The notes under the pieces: model-generated
The model's database searches: none
What the model was told of the DNA's origin: nothing
Seen by the model: only the letters and a program-made list of their open reading frames with translations
Position numbers and translations under genes: made by a program
NCBI GenBank assembly: GCA_947650365.1
Contig: CANTAL010000127.1
Location: 62,001-126,000 of the forward strand
Length of the DNA stretch: 64,000 nucleotides
Source of the DNA: Chamaelirium japonicum
Taxonomy: Eukaryota; Streptophyta; Magnoliopsida; Liliales; Melanthiaceae
Direction of reading: 5' to 3'
Part shown: positions 15,042-30,000 of the stretch, piece by piece
Position numbering within the stretch: the first letter of the stretch is position 1
How the letters are laid out: the number at the start of each line of letters is the position of its first letter

Positions 15042-18000
15042 GAATTAGAATGGATCATACGAATGAATTAGAATTGATCGTGCGAATGAATTAGAATGGA
15101 TTGTACGAATGAATTAGAATGGATACATTCGTGCGAATGAAGTAGAATGGATCGTACGAATGAATTAGAATGGATCGTACGAATGAATTAGAATGAATCG
15201 TACGAATGAATTAGAATGGATCGTACGAATGAATTAGAATGAATCGTACGAATGAATTAGAATGGAAACATTCGAACAAATGAATTAGAATAGATCGTAG
15301 GAATGAATTAGAATGGATCATACGAATGTATTAGAATTGATCGTGCGAATGAATTAGAATGGATTATACGAATGAATTAGAATGGATACATTCGTGCGAA
15401 TGAAGTAAAATGGATCGTACGAATGAATTAGAATGGATCGTACGAATGAATTAGAATGAATCGTACGAATGAATTAGAATGGATACATTCGAACGAATGA
15501 ATTAGAATAGATCGTAGGAATGAATTAGAATGGATCATACGAATGAATTAGAATCGATCGTGCGAATGAATTAGAATGGATTGTACGAATGAATTAGAAT
15601 GGTACGATCCATTCTAATTCATTAGCACGATCCATTCTAATTCATTCGTACGATCCATTCTATTTCATTTGTATGATCCATCTTACTCATTCGTACGATC
15701 CATTCTAATTCATTCGCACGAATGTATCCATTCTAATTCAGTCATACGATCCATTCTAATTCATTCGCACGATCTATTCTAATTCATTTATACGATCCAT
15801 TCTAATTCATTCGTACGATCCATTCTACTTCATTCGCACAATCTATTCTAAGTCATTCATACGATCCATTCTTACTCATTCGTATGATCCATTCTAATTC
15901 ATTCGCATGAATGTATCCATTCTAATTCATTCGTACGATCCATTCTAATTCATTAGCACGATCCATTCTAATTCATTCGTACGATCCATTCTATTTCATT
16001 CGTACGATCCATTCTTACTCATTCGTACGATCCATTCTAATTCATTCGCATGAATGTATCCATTCTAATTCATTTGTACGATCCATTCTAATTCATTCGT
16101 ACGATTCATTCTAATTCATTCGTACGATCCATTCTAATTCATTCGTACGATCTGTTCTACTTCATTCGCACGAATGTATCCATTCTAATTCATTCGTGCA
16201 ATCCATTCTAATTCATTCGAACGATCAATTCTACTTCATTCGCACGAATGTATCCATTCTAATTCATTCGTACAATCCATTCTAATTCATTCGCACGATC
16301 AATTCTAATTCATTCGTATGATCCATTCTAATTCATTCCTACGATCTATTCTAATTCATTCGTTCGAATATTTCCATTCTAATTCATTCGTACGATTCAT
16401 TCTAATTCATTCGTACGATCCATTCTAATTCATTCGCACGATCCATTCTAATTAATTCGTACAATCAATTCTAATTCATTCGTACGATCAATTCTAATTC
16501 ATTCGTATGATCCATTCTAATTCATTCCTACGATCTATTATAATTCATTCGTTCGAATGTATCCATTCTAATTCATTCGTACGATTCATTCTAATTCATT
16601 CGTACGATCCATTCTAATTCATTCGTGCGAATGATCCATTCTACTTCATTCGCACGAATGAATCCATTCTAATTCATTCGTACAATCCATTCTAATTCAT
16701 TCGCACGATCAATTCTAATTCATTCGTATGATCCATTCTAATTCATTCCTACGATCTATTCTAATTCATTCGTTCGAATGTATCCATTCTAATTCATTCG
16801 TACGATTCATTCTAATTCATTCGTACGATCCATTCTAATTCATTCGTACAATCCATTCTACTTCATTCGCACGAATGAATCCATTCTAATTCATTCGTGC
16901 AATCCATTCTAATTCATTCGCACGATCAATTCTAATTCATTCGTATGATCCATTCTAATTCATTCCTACGATCTATTCTAATTCATTCGTTCGAATGTAT
17001 CCATTCTAATTCATTCGTACGATTCATTCTAATTCATTCGTACGATCCATTCTAATTCATTCGCACGATCAATTCTAATTCATTCGTATGATCCACTCTA
17101 ATGCATTCCTACGATCTATTCTAATTCATTCGTTCGAATGTATCCATTCTAATTCATTCGTACAATTCATTCTAATTCAAGATCGTAGGAATGAATTAGA
17201 ATGGATCATACGAATGAATTAGAATTGATCGTGCGAATGAATTAGAATGGATTGTGCGAATGAATTAGAATGGATACATTCGTGCGAATGAAGTAGAATG
17301 GATCGTACGAATGAATTAGAATGGATCGTACGAATGAATTGGAATGAATTGGAATGGATCGTACAAATCAATTAGAAAGGTTACATTTGTGAGAATGAAT
17401 TAGAATTGATCGTACGAATGAATTAAATGGATCGTATGAATGGATTAGAATGAATCATTCGAATGAATTAGAATGGATCGTACGAATGAATTAGAATGGA
17501 TCGTGCAAATGAATTAGAATCGATCTCATTCGTACAATCCATTCTAATTCATTCGCACGATCAATTCTAATTCATTCGTATGATCCATTCTAATTCATTC
17601 CTACGATCTATTCTAATTCATTCCTTCGAATGTATCCATTCTAATTCATTCGTACGATTCATTCTAATTCATTAGTACGATCCATTCTAATTCATTCGTA
17701 CGATCCATTCTACTTCATTCGCACGAATGTATCCATTCTAATTCATTCGTACAATCCATTCTAATTCATTCGCACGATCAATTCTAATTCATTCGTATGA
17801 TCCATTCTAATTCATTCCTACGATCTATTCTAATTCATTCGTTCGAATGTTTCCATTCTAATTCATTCGTACGATTCATTCTAATTCATTCGTACGATCC
17901 ATTCTGATTCATTCGTGCGATCCATTCTAATTCATTTGTACGATCCATTCTACTTCATTCGCACGAATGTATCCATTCTAATTCATTCGTACAATCCATT

Positions 18001-21000
18001 CTAATTCATTCGCACGATCAATTCTAATTCATTCGTCGAATGAATTAGAATGGATACATTCGAACGAATGAATTAGAATAGATCGTAGGAATGAATTAGA
18101 ATGGATCATACGAATGAATTAGAATTGATCGTGCGAATTAATTAGAATGGATTGCACGAATGAATTAGAATGGATACATTCGTGCGAATGAAGTAGAATG
18201 GATCGTACGAATGAATTAGAATGGATCGTACGAATGAATTAGAATGAATCATACGAATGAATTAGAATGGATACATTCGAACGAATAAATTAGAATAGAT
18301 CGTAGGAATGAATTAGAATGGATCATACGAATGAATTAGAATTGATCGTGCGAATGAATTAGAATGGATTGTACGAATGAATTAGAATGGATACATTCGT
18401 GCGAATGAAGTAGAATGGATCGTACGAATGAATTAGAATGGATCGTACGAATGAATTAGAATGAATCGTACGAATGAATTAGAATGGATACATTCGAACG
18501 AATGAATTAGAATAGATCGTAGGAATGAATTAGAATGGATCATACGAATGAATTAGAATTGATCGTGCGAATGAATTAGAATGGATTAGACGAATGAATT
18601 AGAATGGATACATTCGTCCAAATGAATTAGAATGGATCGTACGAATGAATTAGAATAGATCGTAGGAATGAATTACAATGAATCGTACGAATGAATTAGA
18701 ATGGATACATTCGAACGAATGAATTAGAATAGATCGTAGGAATGAATTAGAATGGATCATACGAATGAATTAGAATTGATCATGCGAATGAATTAGACTT
18801 GATCGTACGAATGGATTCATTCGTACGATCCATTCTACATCATTCGCACGAATGTATCCATTCTAATTCATTCGTACAATCCATTCTACTTCATTCGCAC
18901 GATCAATTCTAATTCATTCGTATGATCCATTCTAATTCATTCCTACGATCTATTCTAATTTATTCGTTCGAATGTATCCATTCTAATTCATTCGTACGAT
19001 TCATTCTAATTCATTCGTACGATCCATTCTAATTCATTCGTACGATCCATTCTACTTCATTCGCACGAATGTATCCATTCTAATTCATTCGTACAATCCA
19101 TTCTAATTCATTCGCACGATCAATTCTAATTCATTCGTATGATCCATTCTAATTCATTCCTACGATCTATTCTAATTTATTCGTTCGAATGTATCCATTC
19201 TAATTCATTCGTACAATTCATTCTAATTCATTCGTACGATCCATTCTAATTCATTCGTACGATCCATTCTACTTCATTCTCAATTCTAATTCATTCGTAT
19301 GATCCATTCTAATTCATTCCTACGATCTATTCTAATTCATTCGTTCGAATGTTTCCATTCTAATTCATTCGTACGATTCATTCTAATTCATTCGTACGAT
19401 CCATTCTGATTCATTCGTACGATCCATTCTAATTCATTCGTACGATCCATTCTAATTCATTCGCACGAATGTATCCATTCTAATTCATTCATACAATTCA
19501 TTATAATTCATTCGCACGATCAATTCTAATTCATTCGTATGATCCATTCTAATTCATTCCTACGATCTATTCTAATTCATTCGTTCGAATGTATCCATTC
19601 TAATTCATTCGTACGATCCATTCTAATTCATTCGTACGATCCATTCTACTTCATTCGCACGAATGCATCCATTCTAATTCATTCGTACGATCAATTCTAA
19701 TTCATTCGTATGATCCATTCTAATTCATTCCTACAATCTATTCTAATTCATTCGTTCGAATGTATCCATTCTAATTCATTCGTACGATTCATTCTAATTC
19801 ATTCGTACGATACATTCTAATTCATTCGTACGATCCATTCTACTTCATTCGCACGAATGTATCCATTCTAATTCATTCGTGCAATCCATTCTAATTCATT
19901 CGCACGATCAATTCTAATTCATTCGTATGATCCATTCTAATTCATTCCTATGATCTATTCTAATTCATTCGTTCGAATGTATCCATTCTAATTCATTCGT
20001 ACGATTCATTCTAATTCATTCGTACGATCCATTCTAATTCATTCGTACGATCCATTCTACTTCATTCGCACGAATGTATCCATTCTAATTCATTCGTACA
20101 ATCCATTCTAATTCATTCGCACGATCAATTCTAATTCATTCGTATGATCCATTCTAATTCATTCCTACGATCTATTCTAATTCATTCGTTCGAATGTATC
20201 CATTCTAATTCATTCGTACGATTCATTCTAATTCATTCGTACGATCCATTCTAATTCATTCGTATGATCCATTCTACTTCATTCGCACGAATGTATCCAT
20301 TCTAATTCATTTGTATAATCCATTCTAATTCATTCGCACGATCTATTCTAATTCATTCATATGATCCATTCTAATTCATTCCTACGATCTATTCTATCTA
20401 TTCTAATTCATTCGTTCGAATGTATCCATTCTAATTCATTCGTACGATTCATTCTAATTCATTCGTACGATCCATTCTAATTCATTCGTACGATCCATTC
20501 TACTTCATTCGCACGAATGTATCCATTCTAATTCATTCGTACAATCCATTCTAATTCATTCGCACGATCAATTCTAATTCATTCGTATGATCCATTCTAA
20601 TTCATTCCTACGATCTATTCTAATTCATTCGTTCGAATGTATCCATTCTAATTCATTCGTACGATCCATTCTAATTCATTCTTACGATCCATTTTACTTC
20701 ATTCGCACGAATGTATCCATTCTAATTCATTCGTACAATCTATTCTAATTCATTCGCACGATCAATTCTAATTCATTCGTATGATCCATTCTAATTCATT
20801 CCTACAATCTATTCTAATTCATTCGTTCGAATGTATCCATTCTAATTCATTCATACGATTCATTCTAATTCATTCGTACGATCCATTCTAATTCATTCGT
20901 ACGATCCATTCTACTTCATTCGCACGAATGTATCCATTCTAATTCATTCGTACAATCCATTCTAATTCATTCGCACGATCAATTCTAATTCATTCATATG

Positions 21001-24000
21001 ATCCATTCTAATTCATTCCTACGATCTATTCTAATTCATTCATTCGAATGTTTCCATTCTAATTCATTCGTTCGATTCATTCTAATTCATTCGTACGATC
21101 CATTCTAATTCATTCGTACGATCCATTCTACTTCATTCGCACGAATGTATCCATTCTAATTCATTCGTACAATCCATTCTAATTCATTCGCACGATCCAT
21201 TCTACTTCATTCTCACGAATGTATCCATTCTAATTCATTCGTACAATCCATTCTAATTCATTCGCACGATCAATTCTAATTCATTCGCACGATCAATTCT
21301 AATTCATTCGTATGATCCATTCTAATTCATTCCTACGATCTATTCTAATTCATTCGTTCGAATGTATCCATTCTAATTCATTCGTACAATTCATTCCAAT
21401 TCATTCGTACGATCTATTCTAATTCATTCGCACGATCAATTCTAATTCATTCGCATGAATGTATCCATTCTAGTTCATTCGTACGATCCATTCTAATTCA
21501 TTCGTACGATTCATTCTAATTCATTTGTACGATCCATTCTAATTCATTAGTACGATCCATTCTAATTCATTCGTACGATCCATTCTAATTCATTCGTACG
21601 ATCCATTCTAATTCATTCGCACGATCAATTCTAATTCATTCGTATGATCCATTCTAATTCATTCCAACGATCTATTCTAATTTATTCGTTCGAATGTATC
21701 CATTCTAATTCATTCGTACGATTCATTCTGATTCATTCGTACGATCCATTCTAATTCTTTCGTACGATCCATTCTACTTCATTCTCACGAATGTATCGAT
21801 TCTAATTCATTCGTACAATCCATTCTAATTCATTCGCACGATCAATTCTAATTCATTCGTATGATCCATTCTAATTCATTCCTACGGTACGAATGAATTA
21901 GAATGGATACATTCGAACGAATGAATTAGAATAGATCATAGGAATGAATTAGAATGGATCATACGAATGAATTAGAATTGATCGTGCGAATGAATTAGAA
22001 TGGATTGTACGAATGAATTAGAATGGATACATTCGTGCGAATGATGTAGAATGGATCGTACGTACGATCCATTCTAATTCATTCGTACGATCCATTCTAC
22101 TTCATTCGTATGATCCATTCTAATTCATTCTAATTCATTCCTACGATCTATTCTAATTTATTCGTTCGAATGTATCCATTCTAATTCATTCGTACGATCC
22201 ATTCTAATTCATTCGTACGATCCATTCTACTTCATTCGCACGAATGTATCCATTCTAATTCATTCGTACAATCCATTCTAATTCATTCGCACGATCAATT
22301 CTAATTCATTCGTATGATCCATTCTAATTCATTCCTACGATCTATTCTAATTCATTCATTCGAATGTATCCATTCTAATTCATTCATACGATTCATTCTA
22401 ATGGATACATTCGTGCGAATGAAGTAGAATGGATCGTACGAATGAATTAGAATGGATCGTACGAATGAATTAGAATGGATCGTACGAATGAATTAGAATG
22501 GATACATTCGAACGAATGAATTAGAATAGATCGTAGGAATGAATTAGAATGGATCATACGAATGAATTAGAATTGATCGTGCGAATGAATTAGAATGGAT
22601 TGTACGAATGAATTAGAATGGATACATTCGTGCGAATGAAGTAGAATGGATCGTACGAATGAATTAGAATGGATCGTACGAATGAATTAGAATGAATCGT
22701 ACGAATGAATTAGAATGGATACATTCGAACGAATGAATTAGAATAGATCGTAGGAATGAATTAGAATGGATCATACGAATGAATTAGAATTAATCGTGCG
22801 AATGAATTAGAATGGATTGTACGAATGAATTAGAATGGATACATTCGTGCGAATGAAGTAGAATGGATCGTACGAATGAATTAGAATGGATCGTACGAAT
22901 GAATTAGAATGAATCGTACGAATGAATTAGAATGGATACATTCGAACGAATAAATTAGAATAGATCGTAGGAATGAATTAGAATGGATCATACGAATGAA
23001 TTAGAATTGATCGTGCGAATGAATTAGAATGGATTGTACGAATGAATTAGAATGGATACATTCGTTAGAATGAAGTAGAATGGATCGTACGAATGAATTA
23101 GAATGGATCGTACGAATGAATTAGAATGAATCGTACGAATGAATTAGAATGGATACATTCGAACGAATGAATTAGAATAGATCGTAGGAATGAATTAGAA
23201 TGGATCATACGAATGAATTAGAATTGATCGTGCGAATGAATTAGAATGGATTGTACGAATGAATTAGAATGGATACATTCGTGCGAATGAAGTAGAATAG
23301 ATCGTACGAATGAATTCGAATGGATCGTACGAATGAATTAGAATGAATCATACGAATGAATTAGAATGGATACATTCGAACGAATGAATTAGAATAGATC
23401 GTAGGAATGAAGTAGAATGGATCATACGAATGAATTAGAATAGATCGTGCGAATGAATTAGAATGGATTGTACGAATGAATTAGAATGGATACATTCGTG
23501 CGAATGAAGTAGAATGGATCGTACGAATGAATTAGAATGGATCGTACGAATGAATTAGAATGAATCTTACGAATGAATTAGAATGGATACATTCGAACGA
23601 ATAAATTAGAATGGATCGTGCGAATGAATTAGAATGGATTGTACGAATGAATTAGAATGGATACATTCGTAAGAATGAAGTAGAATGGATCGTACGAATG
23701 AAATAGAATGGATTGTACGAATGGATTAGAATGGATCGTACGAATGAATTAGAATAGATTGTATGAATGAATTAGAATGGATCGTACGAATGAATTAGAA
23801 TGGATTGTGTGAATGAATTAGAATGGATCGTACGAATGAATTAGAATGGATACATTTGTGCGAATGAATTAGAATGGATTGTACGAATGAGTAAAAATAG
23901 ATCGTATGAATGAAATAGGAATGAATTAGAATGGATCGTACGAATGAATTATAATGGATCGTACGAATGAATTAGAATGGATCGTATGAGTGAATTAGAA

Positions 24001-24010
24001 TGAATCGTAC
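15042..24010. repeat. Copy 1 of a ~9-kb tandem segmental duplication inside the satellite
   Basis: The orientation switches at 15603, 17180, 17525, 18035, 18814, 21887, 22062 and 22400 recur with the same junction sequences about 8.97-9.00 kb further on. Rare variants such as TTAGAATGAAG after CATTCG and the GAGTAAAAATAG subunit recur too. The left edge is set near a GAATGGATCATACG subunit. Boundaries are by eye and uncertain by about one subunit. Confidence 0.85.
22047..22076. repeat. 30-bp perfect palindrome at a satellite inversion joint
   Basis: A forward block meets a reverse block at GGATCGTACGTACGATCC. The perfect symmetry extends to 30 bp, from TAGAATGG to CCATTCTA. The matching copy in the duplicated segment is at 31025-31054. 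Confidence 0.9.
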
Positions 24011-27000
24011 GAATGAATTAGAATGGATCATACGAATGAATTAGAATTGATCGTGCGAATGAATTAGAATGGATTGTACGAATGAATTAGAATGGATACA
24101 TTCGTGCGAATGAAGTAGAATGGATCGTACGAATGAATTAGAATGGATCGTACGAATGAATTAGAATGAATCGTACGAATAAATTAGAATGGATCGTACG
24201 AATGAATTAGAATGAATCGTACGAATGAATTAGAATGGAAACATTCGAACAAATGAATTAGAATAGATCGTAGGAATGAATTAGAATGGATCATACGAAT
24301 GTATTAGAATTGATCGTGCGAATGAATTAGAATGGATTGTACGAATGAATTAGAATGGATACATTCGTGCGAATGAAGTAGAATGGATCGTACGAATGAA
24401 TTAGAATGGATCGTACGAATGAATTAGAATGAATCGTACGAATGAATTAGAATGGATACATTCGAATGAATGAATTAGAATAGATCGTAGGAATGAATTA
24501 GAATGGATCATACGAATGAATTAGAATCGATCGTGCGAATGAATTAGAATGGATTGTACGAATGAATTAGAATGGTACGATCCATTCTAATTCATTAGCA
24601 CGATCCATTCTAATTCATTCGTACGATCCATTCTATTTCATTTGTATGATCCATTCTTACTCATTCGTACGATCCATTCTAATTCATTCGCACGAATGTA
24701 TCCATTCTAATTCAGTCATACGATCCAATCTAATTAATTCGCACGATCTATTCTAATTCATTTATACGATCCATTCTAATTCATTCGTACGATCCATTCT
24801 AATTCATTCGCACAATCTATTCTAAGTCATTCATACGATCCATTCTTACTCATTCGTATGATCCATTCTAATTCATTCGCATGAATGTATCCATTCTAAT
24901 TCATTCGTACGATCCATTCTAATTCATTAGCACGATCCATTCTAATTCATTCGTATGATCCATTCTATTTCATTCGTACGATCCATTCTTACTCATTCGT
25001 ACGATCCATTCTAATTCATTCGCATGAATGTATCCATTCTAATTCATTCGTACGATCCATTCTAATTCATTCGTACGATTCATTCTAATTCATTCGTACG
25101 ATCCATTCTAATTCATTCGTACGATCCGTTCTACTTCATTCGCACGAATGTATCCATTCTAATTCATTCGTGCAATCCATTCTAATTCATTCGAACGATC
25201 AATTCTATTTCATTCACACGAATGTATCCATTCTAATTCATTCGTACAATCCATTCTAATTCATTCGCACGATCAATTCTAATTCATTCGTATGATCCAT
25301 TCTAATTCATTCCTACGATCTATTCTAATTCATTCGTTCGAATATTTCCATTCTAATTCATTCGTACGATTCATTCTAATTCATTCGTACGATCCATTCT
25401 AATTCATTCACACGATCCATTCTAATTAATTCGTACAATCAATTCTAATTCATTCGTACGATCAATTCTAATTCATTCGTATGATCCATTCTAATTCATT
25501 CCTACGATCTATTATAATTCATTCGTTCGAATGTATCCATTCTAATTCATTCGTACGATTCATTCTAATTCATTCGTACGATCCATTCTAATTCATTCGT
25601 GCGAATGATCCATTCTACTTCATTCGCACGAATGAATCCATTCTAATTCATTCGTACAATCCATTCTAATTCATTCGCATGATCAATTCTAATTCATTCG
25701 TATGATCCATTCTAATTCATTCGTACGATCTATTCTAATTCATTCGTTCGAATGTATCCATTCTAATTCATTTGTATGATTCATTCTAATTCATTCGTAC
25801 GATCCATTCTAATTCATTCGTACAATCCATTCTACTTCATTCGCACGAATGTATCCATTCTAATTCATTCGTGCAATCCATTCTAATTCATTCGCACGAT
25901 CAATTCTAATTCATTCGTATGATCCATTCTAATTCATTCCTACGATCTATTCTAATTCATTCGTTCGAATGTATCCATTCTAATTCATTCGTACGATTCA
26001 TTCTAATTCATTCGTACGATCCATTCTAATTCATTCGCACGATCAATTCTAATTCATTCGTATGATCCACTCTAATTCATTCCTACGATCTATTCTAATT
26101 CATTCGTTCGAATGTATCCATTCTAATTCATTCGTACGATTCATTCAAATTCAAGATCGTAGGAATGAATTAGAATGGATCATACGAATGAATTAGAATT
26201 GATCGTGCGAATGAATTAGAATGGATTGTACGAATGAATTAGAATGGATACATTCGTGCGAATGAAGTAGAATGGATCGTACGAATGAATTAGAATGGAT
26301 CGTACGAATGAATTGGAATGGATCGTACAAATCAATTAGAAAGGTTACATTTAAGAGAATGAATTAGAATTGATCGTACGAATGAATTAAATGGATCGTA
26401 TGAATGGATTAGAATGAATCATACGAATGAATTAGAATGGATCGTACGAATGAATTAGAATGGATCGTGCAAATGAATTAGAATCGATCTCATTCGTACA
26501 ATCCATTCTAATTCATTCGCACGATCAATTCTAATTCATTCGTATGATCCATTCTAATTCATTCCTACGATCTATTCTAATTCATTCGTTCGAATGTATC
26601 CATTCTAATTCATTCGTACGATTCATTCTAATTCATTCGTACGATCCATTCTAATTCATTCGTACGATCCATTCTACTTCATTCGCACGAATGTATCTAT
26701 TCTAATTCATTCGTACAATCCATTCTAATTCATTCGCACGATCAATTCTAATTCATTCGTATGATCCATTCTAATTCATTCCTACGATCTATTCTAATTC
26801 ATTCGTTCGAATGTTTCCATTCTAATTCATTCGTACGATTCATTCTAATTCATTCGTACGATCCATTCTGATTCATTCGTGCGATCCATTCTAATTCATT
26901 CGTACGATCCATTCTACTTCATTCGCACGAATGTATCCATTCTAATTCATTCGTACAATCCATTCTAATTCATTCGCACGATCAATTCTAATTCATTCGT

Positions 27001-30000
27001 CGAATGAATTAGAATGGATACATTCGAACGAATGAATTAGAATAGATCGTAGGAATGAATTAGAATGGATCATACGAATGAATTAGAATTGATCGTGCGA
27101 ATTAATTAGAATGGATTGCACGAATGAATTAGAATGGATACATTCGTGCGAATGAAGTAGAATGGATCGTACGAATGAATTAGAATGGATCGTACGAATG
27201 AATTAGAATGAATCATACGAATGAATTAGAATGGATACATTCGAACGAATAAATTAGAATAGATCGTAGGAATGAATTAGAATGGATCATACGAATGAAT
27301 TAGAATTGATCGTGTGAATGAATTAGAATGGATTGTACGAATGAATTAGAATGGATACATTCGTGCGAATGAAGTAGAATGGATCGTACGAATGAATTAG
27401 AATGGATCGTACGAATGAATTAGAATGAATCGTACGAATGAATTAGAATGGATACATTCGAACGAATGAATTAGAATAGATCGTAGGAATGAATTAGAAT
27501 GGATCATACGAATGAATTAGAATTGATCGTGCGAATGAATTAGAATGGATTGGACGAATGAATTAGAATGGATACATTCGTCCAAATGAATTAGATTGGA
27601 TCGTACGAATGAATTAGAATAGATCGTAGGAATGAATTACAATGAATCGTACGAATGAATTAGAATGGATACATTCGAACGAATGAATTAGAATAGATCG
27701 TAGGAATGAATTAGAATGGATCATACGAATGAATTAGAATTGATCGTGCGAATGAATTAGAATTGATCGTACGAATGGATTCATTCGTACGATCCATTCT
27801 ACATCATTCGCACGAATGTATCCATTCTAATTCATTCGTACAATCCATTCTAATTCATTCGCACGATCAATTCTAATTCATTCGTATGATCCATTCTAAT
27901 TCATTCCTACGATCTATTCTAATTCATTCGTTCGAATGTATCCATTCTAATTCATTCGTACGATTCATTCTAATTCATTCGTACGATCCATTCTAATTCA
28001 TTCGTACGATCCATTCTACTTCATTCGCACGAATGTATCCATTCTAATTCATTCGTACAATCCATTCTAACTCATTCGCACGATCAATTCTAATTCATTC
28101 GTATGATCCATTCTAATTCATTCCTACGATCTATTCTAATTTATTCGTTCGAATGTATCCATTCTAATTCATTCGTACAATTCATTCTAATTCATTCGTA
28201 CGATCCATTCTAATTCATTCGTACGATCCATTCTACTTCATTCTCAATTCTAATTCATTCGTATGATCCATTCTAATTCATTCCTACGATCTATTCTAAT
28301 TCATTCGTTTGAATGTTTCCATTCTAATTCATTCGTACGATTCATTCTAATTCATTCGTACGATCCATTCTGATTCATTCGTACGATCCAATCTAATTCA
28401 TTCGTACGATCCATTCTACTTCATTCGCACGAATGTATCCATTTTAATTCATTCATACAATTCATTCTAATTCATTCGCACGATCAATTCTAATTCATTC
28501 GTATGATCCATTCTAATTCATTCCTACGATCTATTCTAATTCATTCGTTCGAATGTATCCATTCTAATTCTTTCGTACGATCCATTCTAATTCATTCGTA
28601 CGATCCATTCTACTTCATTCGCACGAATGCATCCATTCTAATTCATTCGTACGATCAATTCTAATTCATTCGTATGATCCATTCTAATTCATTCCTACAA
28701 TCTATTCTAATTCATTCGTTCGAATGTATCCATTCTAATTCATTCGTACGATTCATTCTAATTCATTCGTACGATCCATTCTAATTCATTCGTACGATCC
28801 ATTCTACTTCATTCGCACGAATGTATCCATTCTAATTCATTCGTGCAATCCATTCTAATTCATTCGCACGATCAATTCTAATTCATTCATATGATCCATT
28901 CTAATTCAATCCTATGATCTATTCTAATTCATTCGTTCGAATGTATCCATTCTAATTCATTCGTACGATTCATTCTAATTCATTCGTACGATCCATTCTA
29001 ATTCATTCGTACGATCCATTCTACTTCATTCGCACGAATGTATCCATTCTAATTCATTCGTACAATCCATTCTAATTCATTCGCACGATCAATTCTAATT
29101 CATTCGTATGATCCATTCTAATTCATTCCTACGATCTATTCTAATTCATTCGTTCGAATGTATCCATTCTAATTCATTCGTACGATTCATTCTAATTCAT
29201 TCGTACGATCCATTCTAATTCATTCGTACGATTCATTCTAATTCATTCGTACGATCCATTCTAATTCATTCGTACGATCCATTCTACTTCATTCGCACGA
29301 ATGTATCCATTCTAATTCATTTGTATAATCCATTCTAATTCATTCGCACGATCTATTCTAATTCATTCATATGATCCATTCTAATTCATTCCTACGATCT
29401 ATTCTAATTCATTCGTTCGAATGTATCCATTCTAATTCATTCGTACGATTCATTCTAATTCATTCGTACGATCCATTCTAATTCATTCGTACGATCCATT
29501 CTACTTCATTCGCACGAATGTATCCATTCTAATTCATTCGTACAATCCATTCTAATTCATTTGCACGATCAATTCTAATTCATTCGTATGATCCATTCTA
29601 ATTCATTCCTACGATCTATTCTAATTCATTCGTTCGAATGTATCCATTCTAATTCATTCGTACGATCCATTCTAATTCATTCTTACGATCCATTCTACTT
29701 CATTCGCACGAATGTATCCATTCTAATTCATTCGTACAATCTATTCTAATTCATTCGCACGATCAATTCTAATTCATTCGTATGATCCATTCTAATTCAT
29801 TCCTACGATCTATTCTAATTCATTCGTTCGAATGTATCCATTCTAATTCATTCATACGATTCATTCTAATTCATTCGTACGATCCATTCTAATTCATTCG
29901 TACGATCCATTCTACTTCATTCGCACGAATGTATCCATTCTAATTCATTCGTACAATCCATTCTAATTCATTCGCACGATCAATTCTAATTCATTCGTAT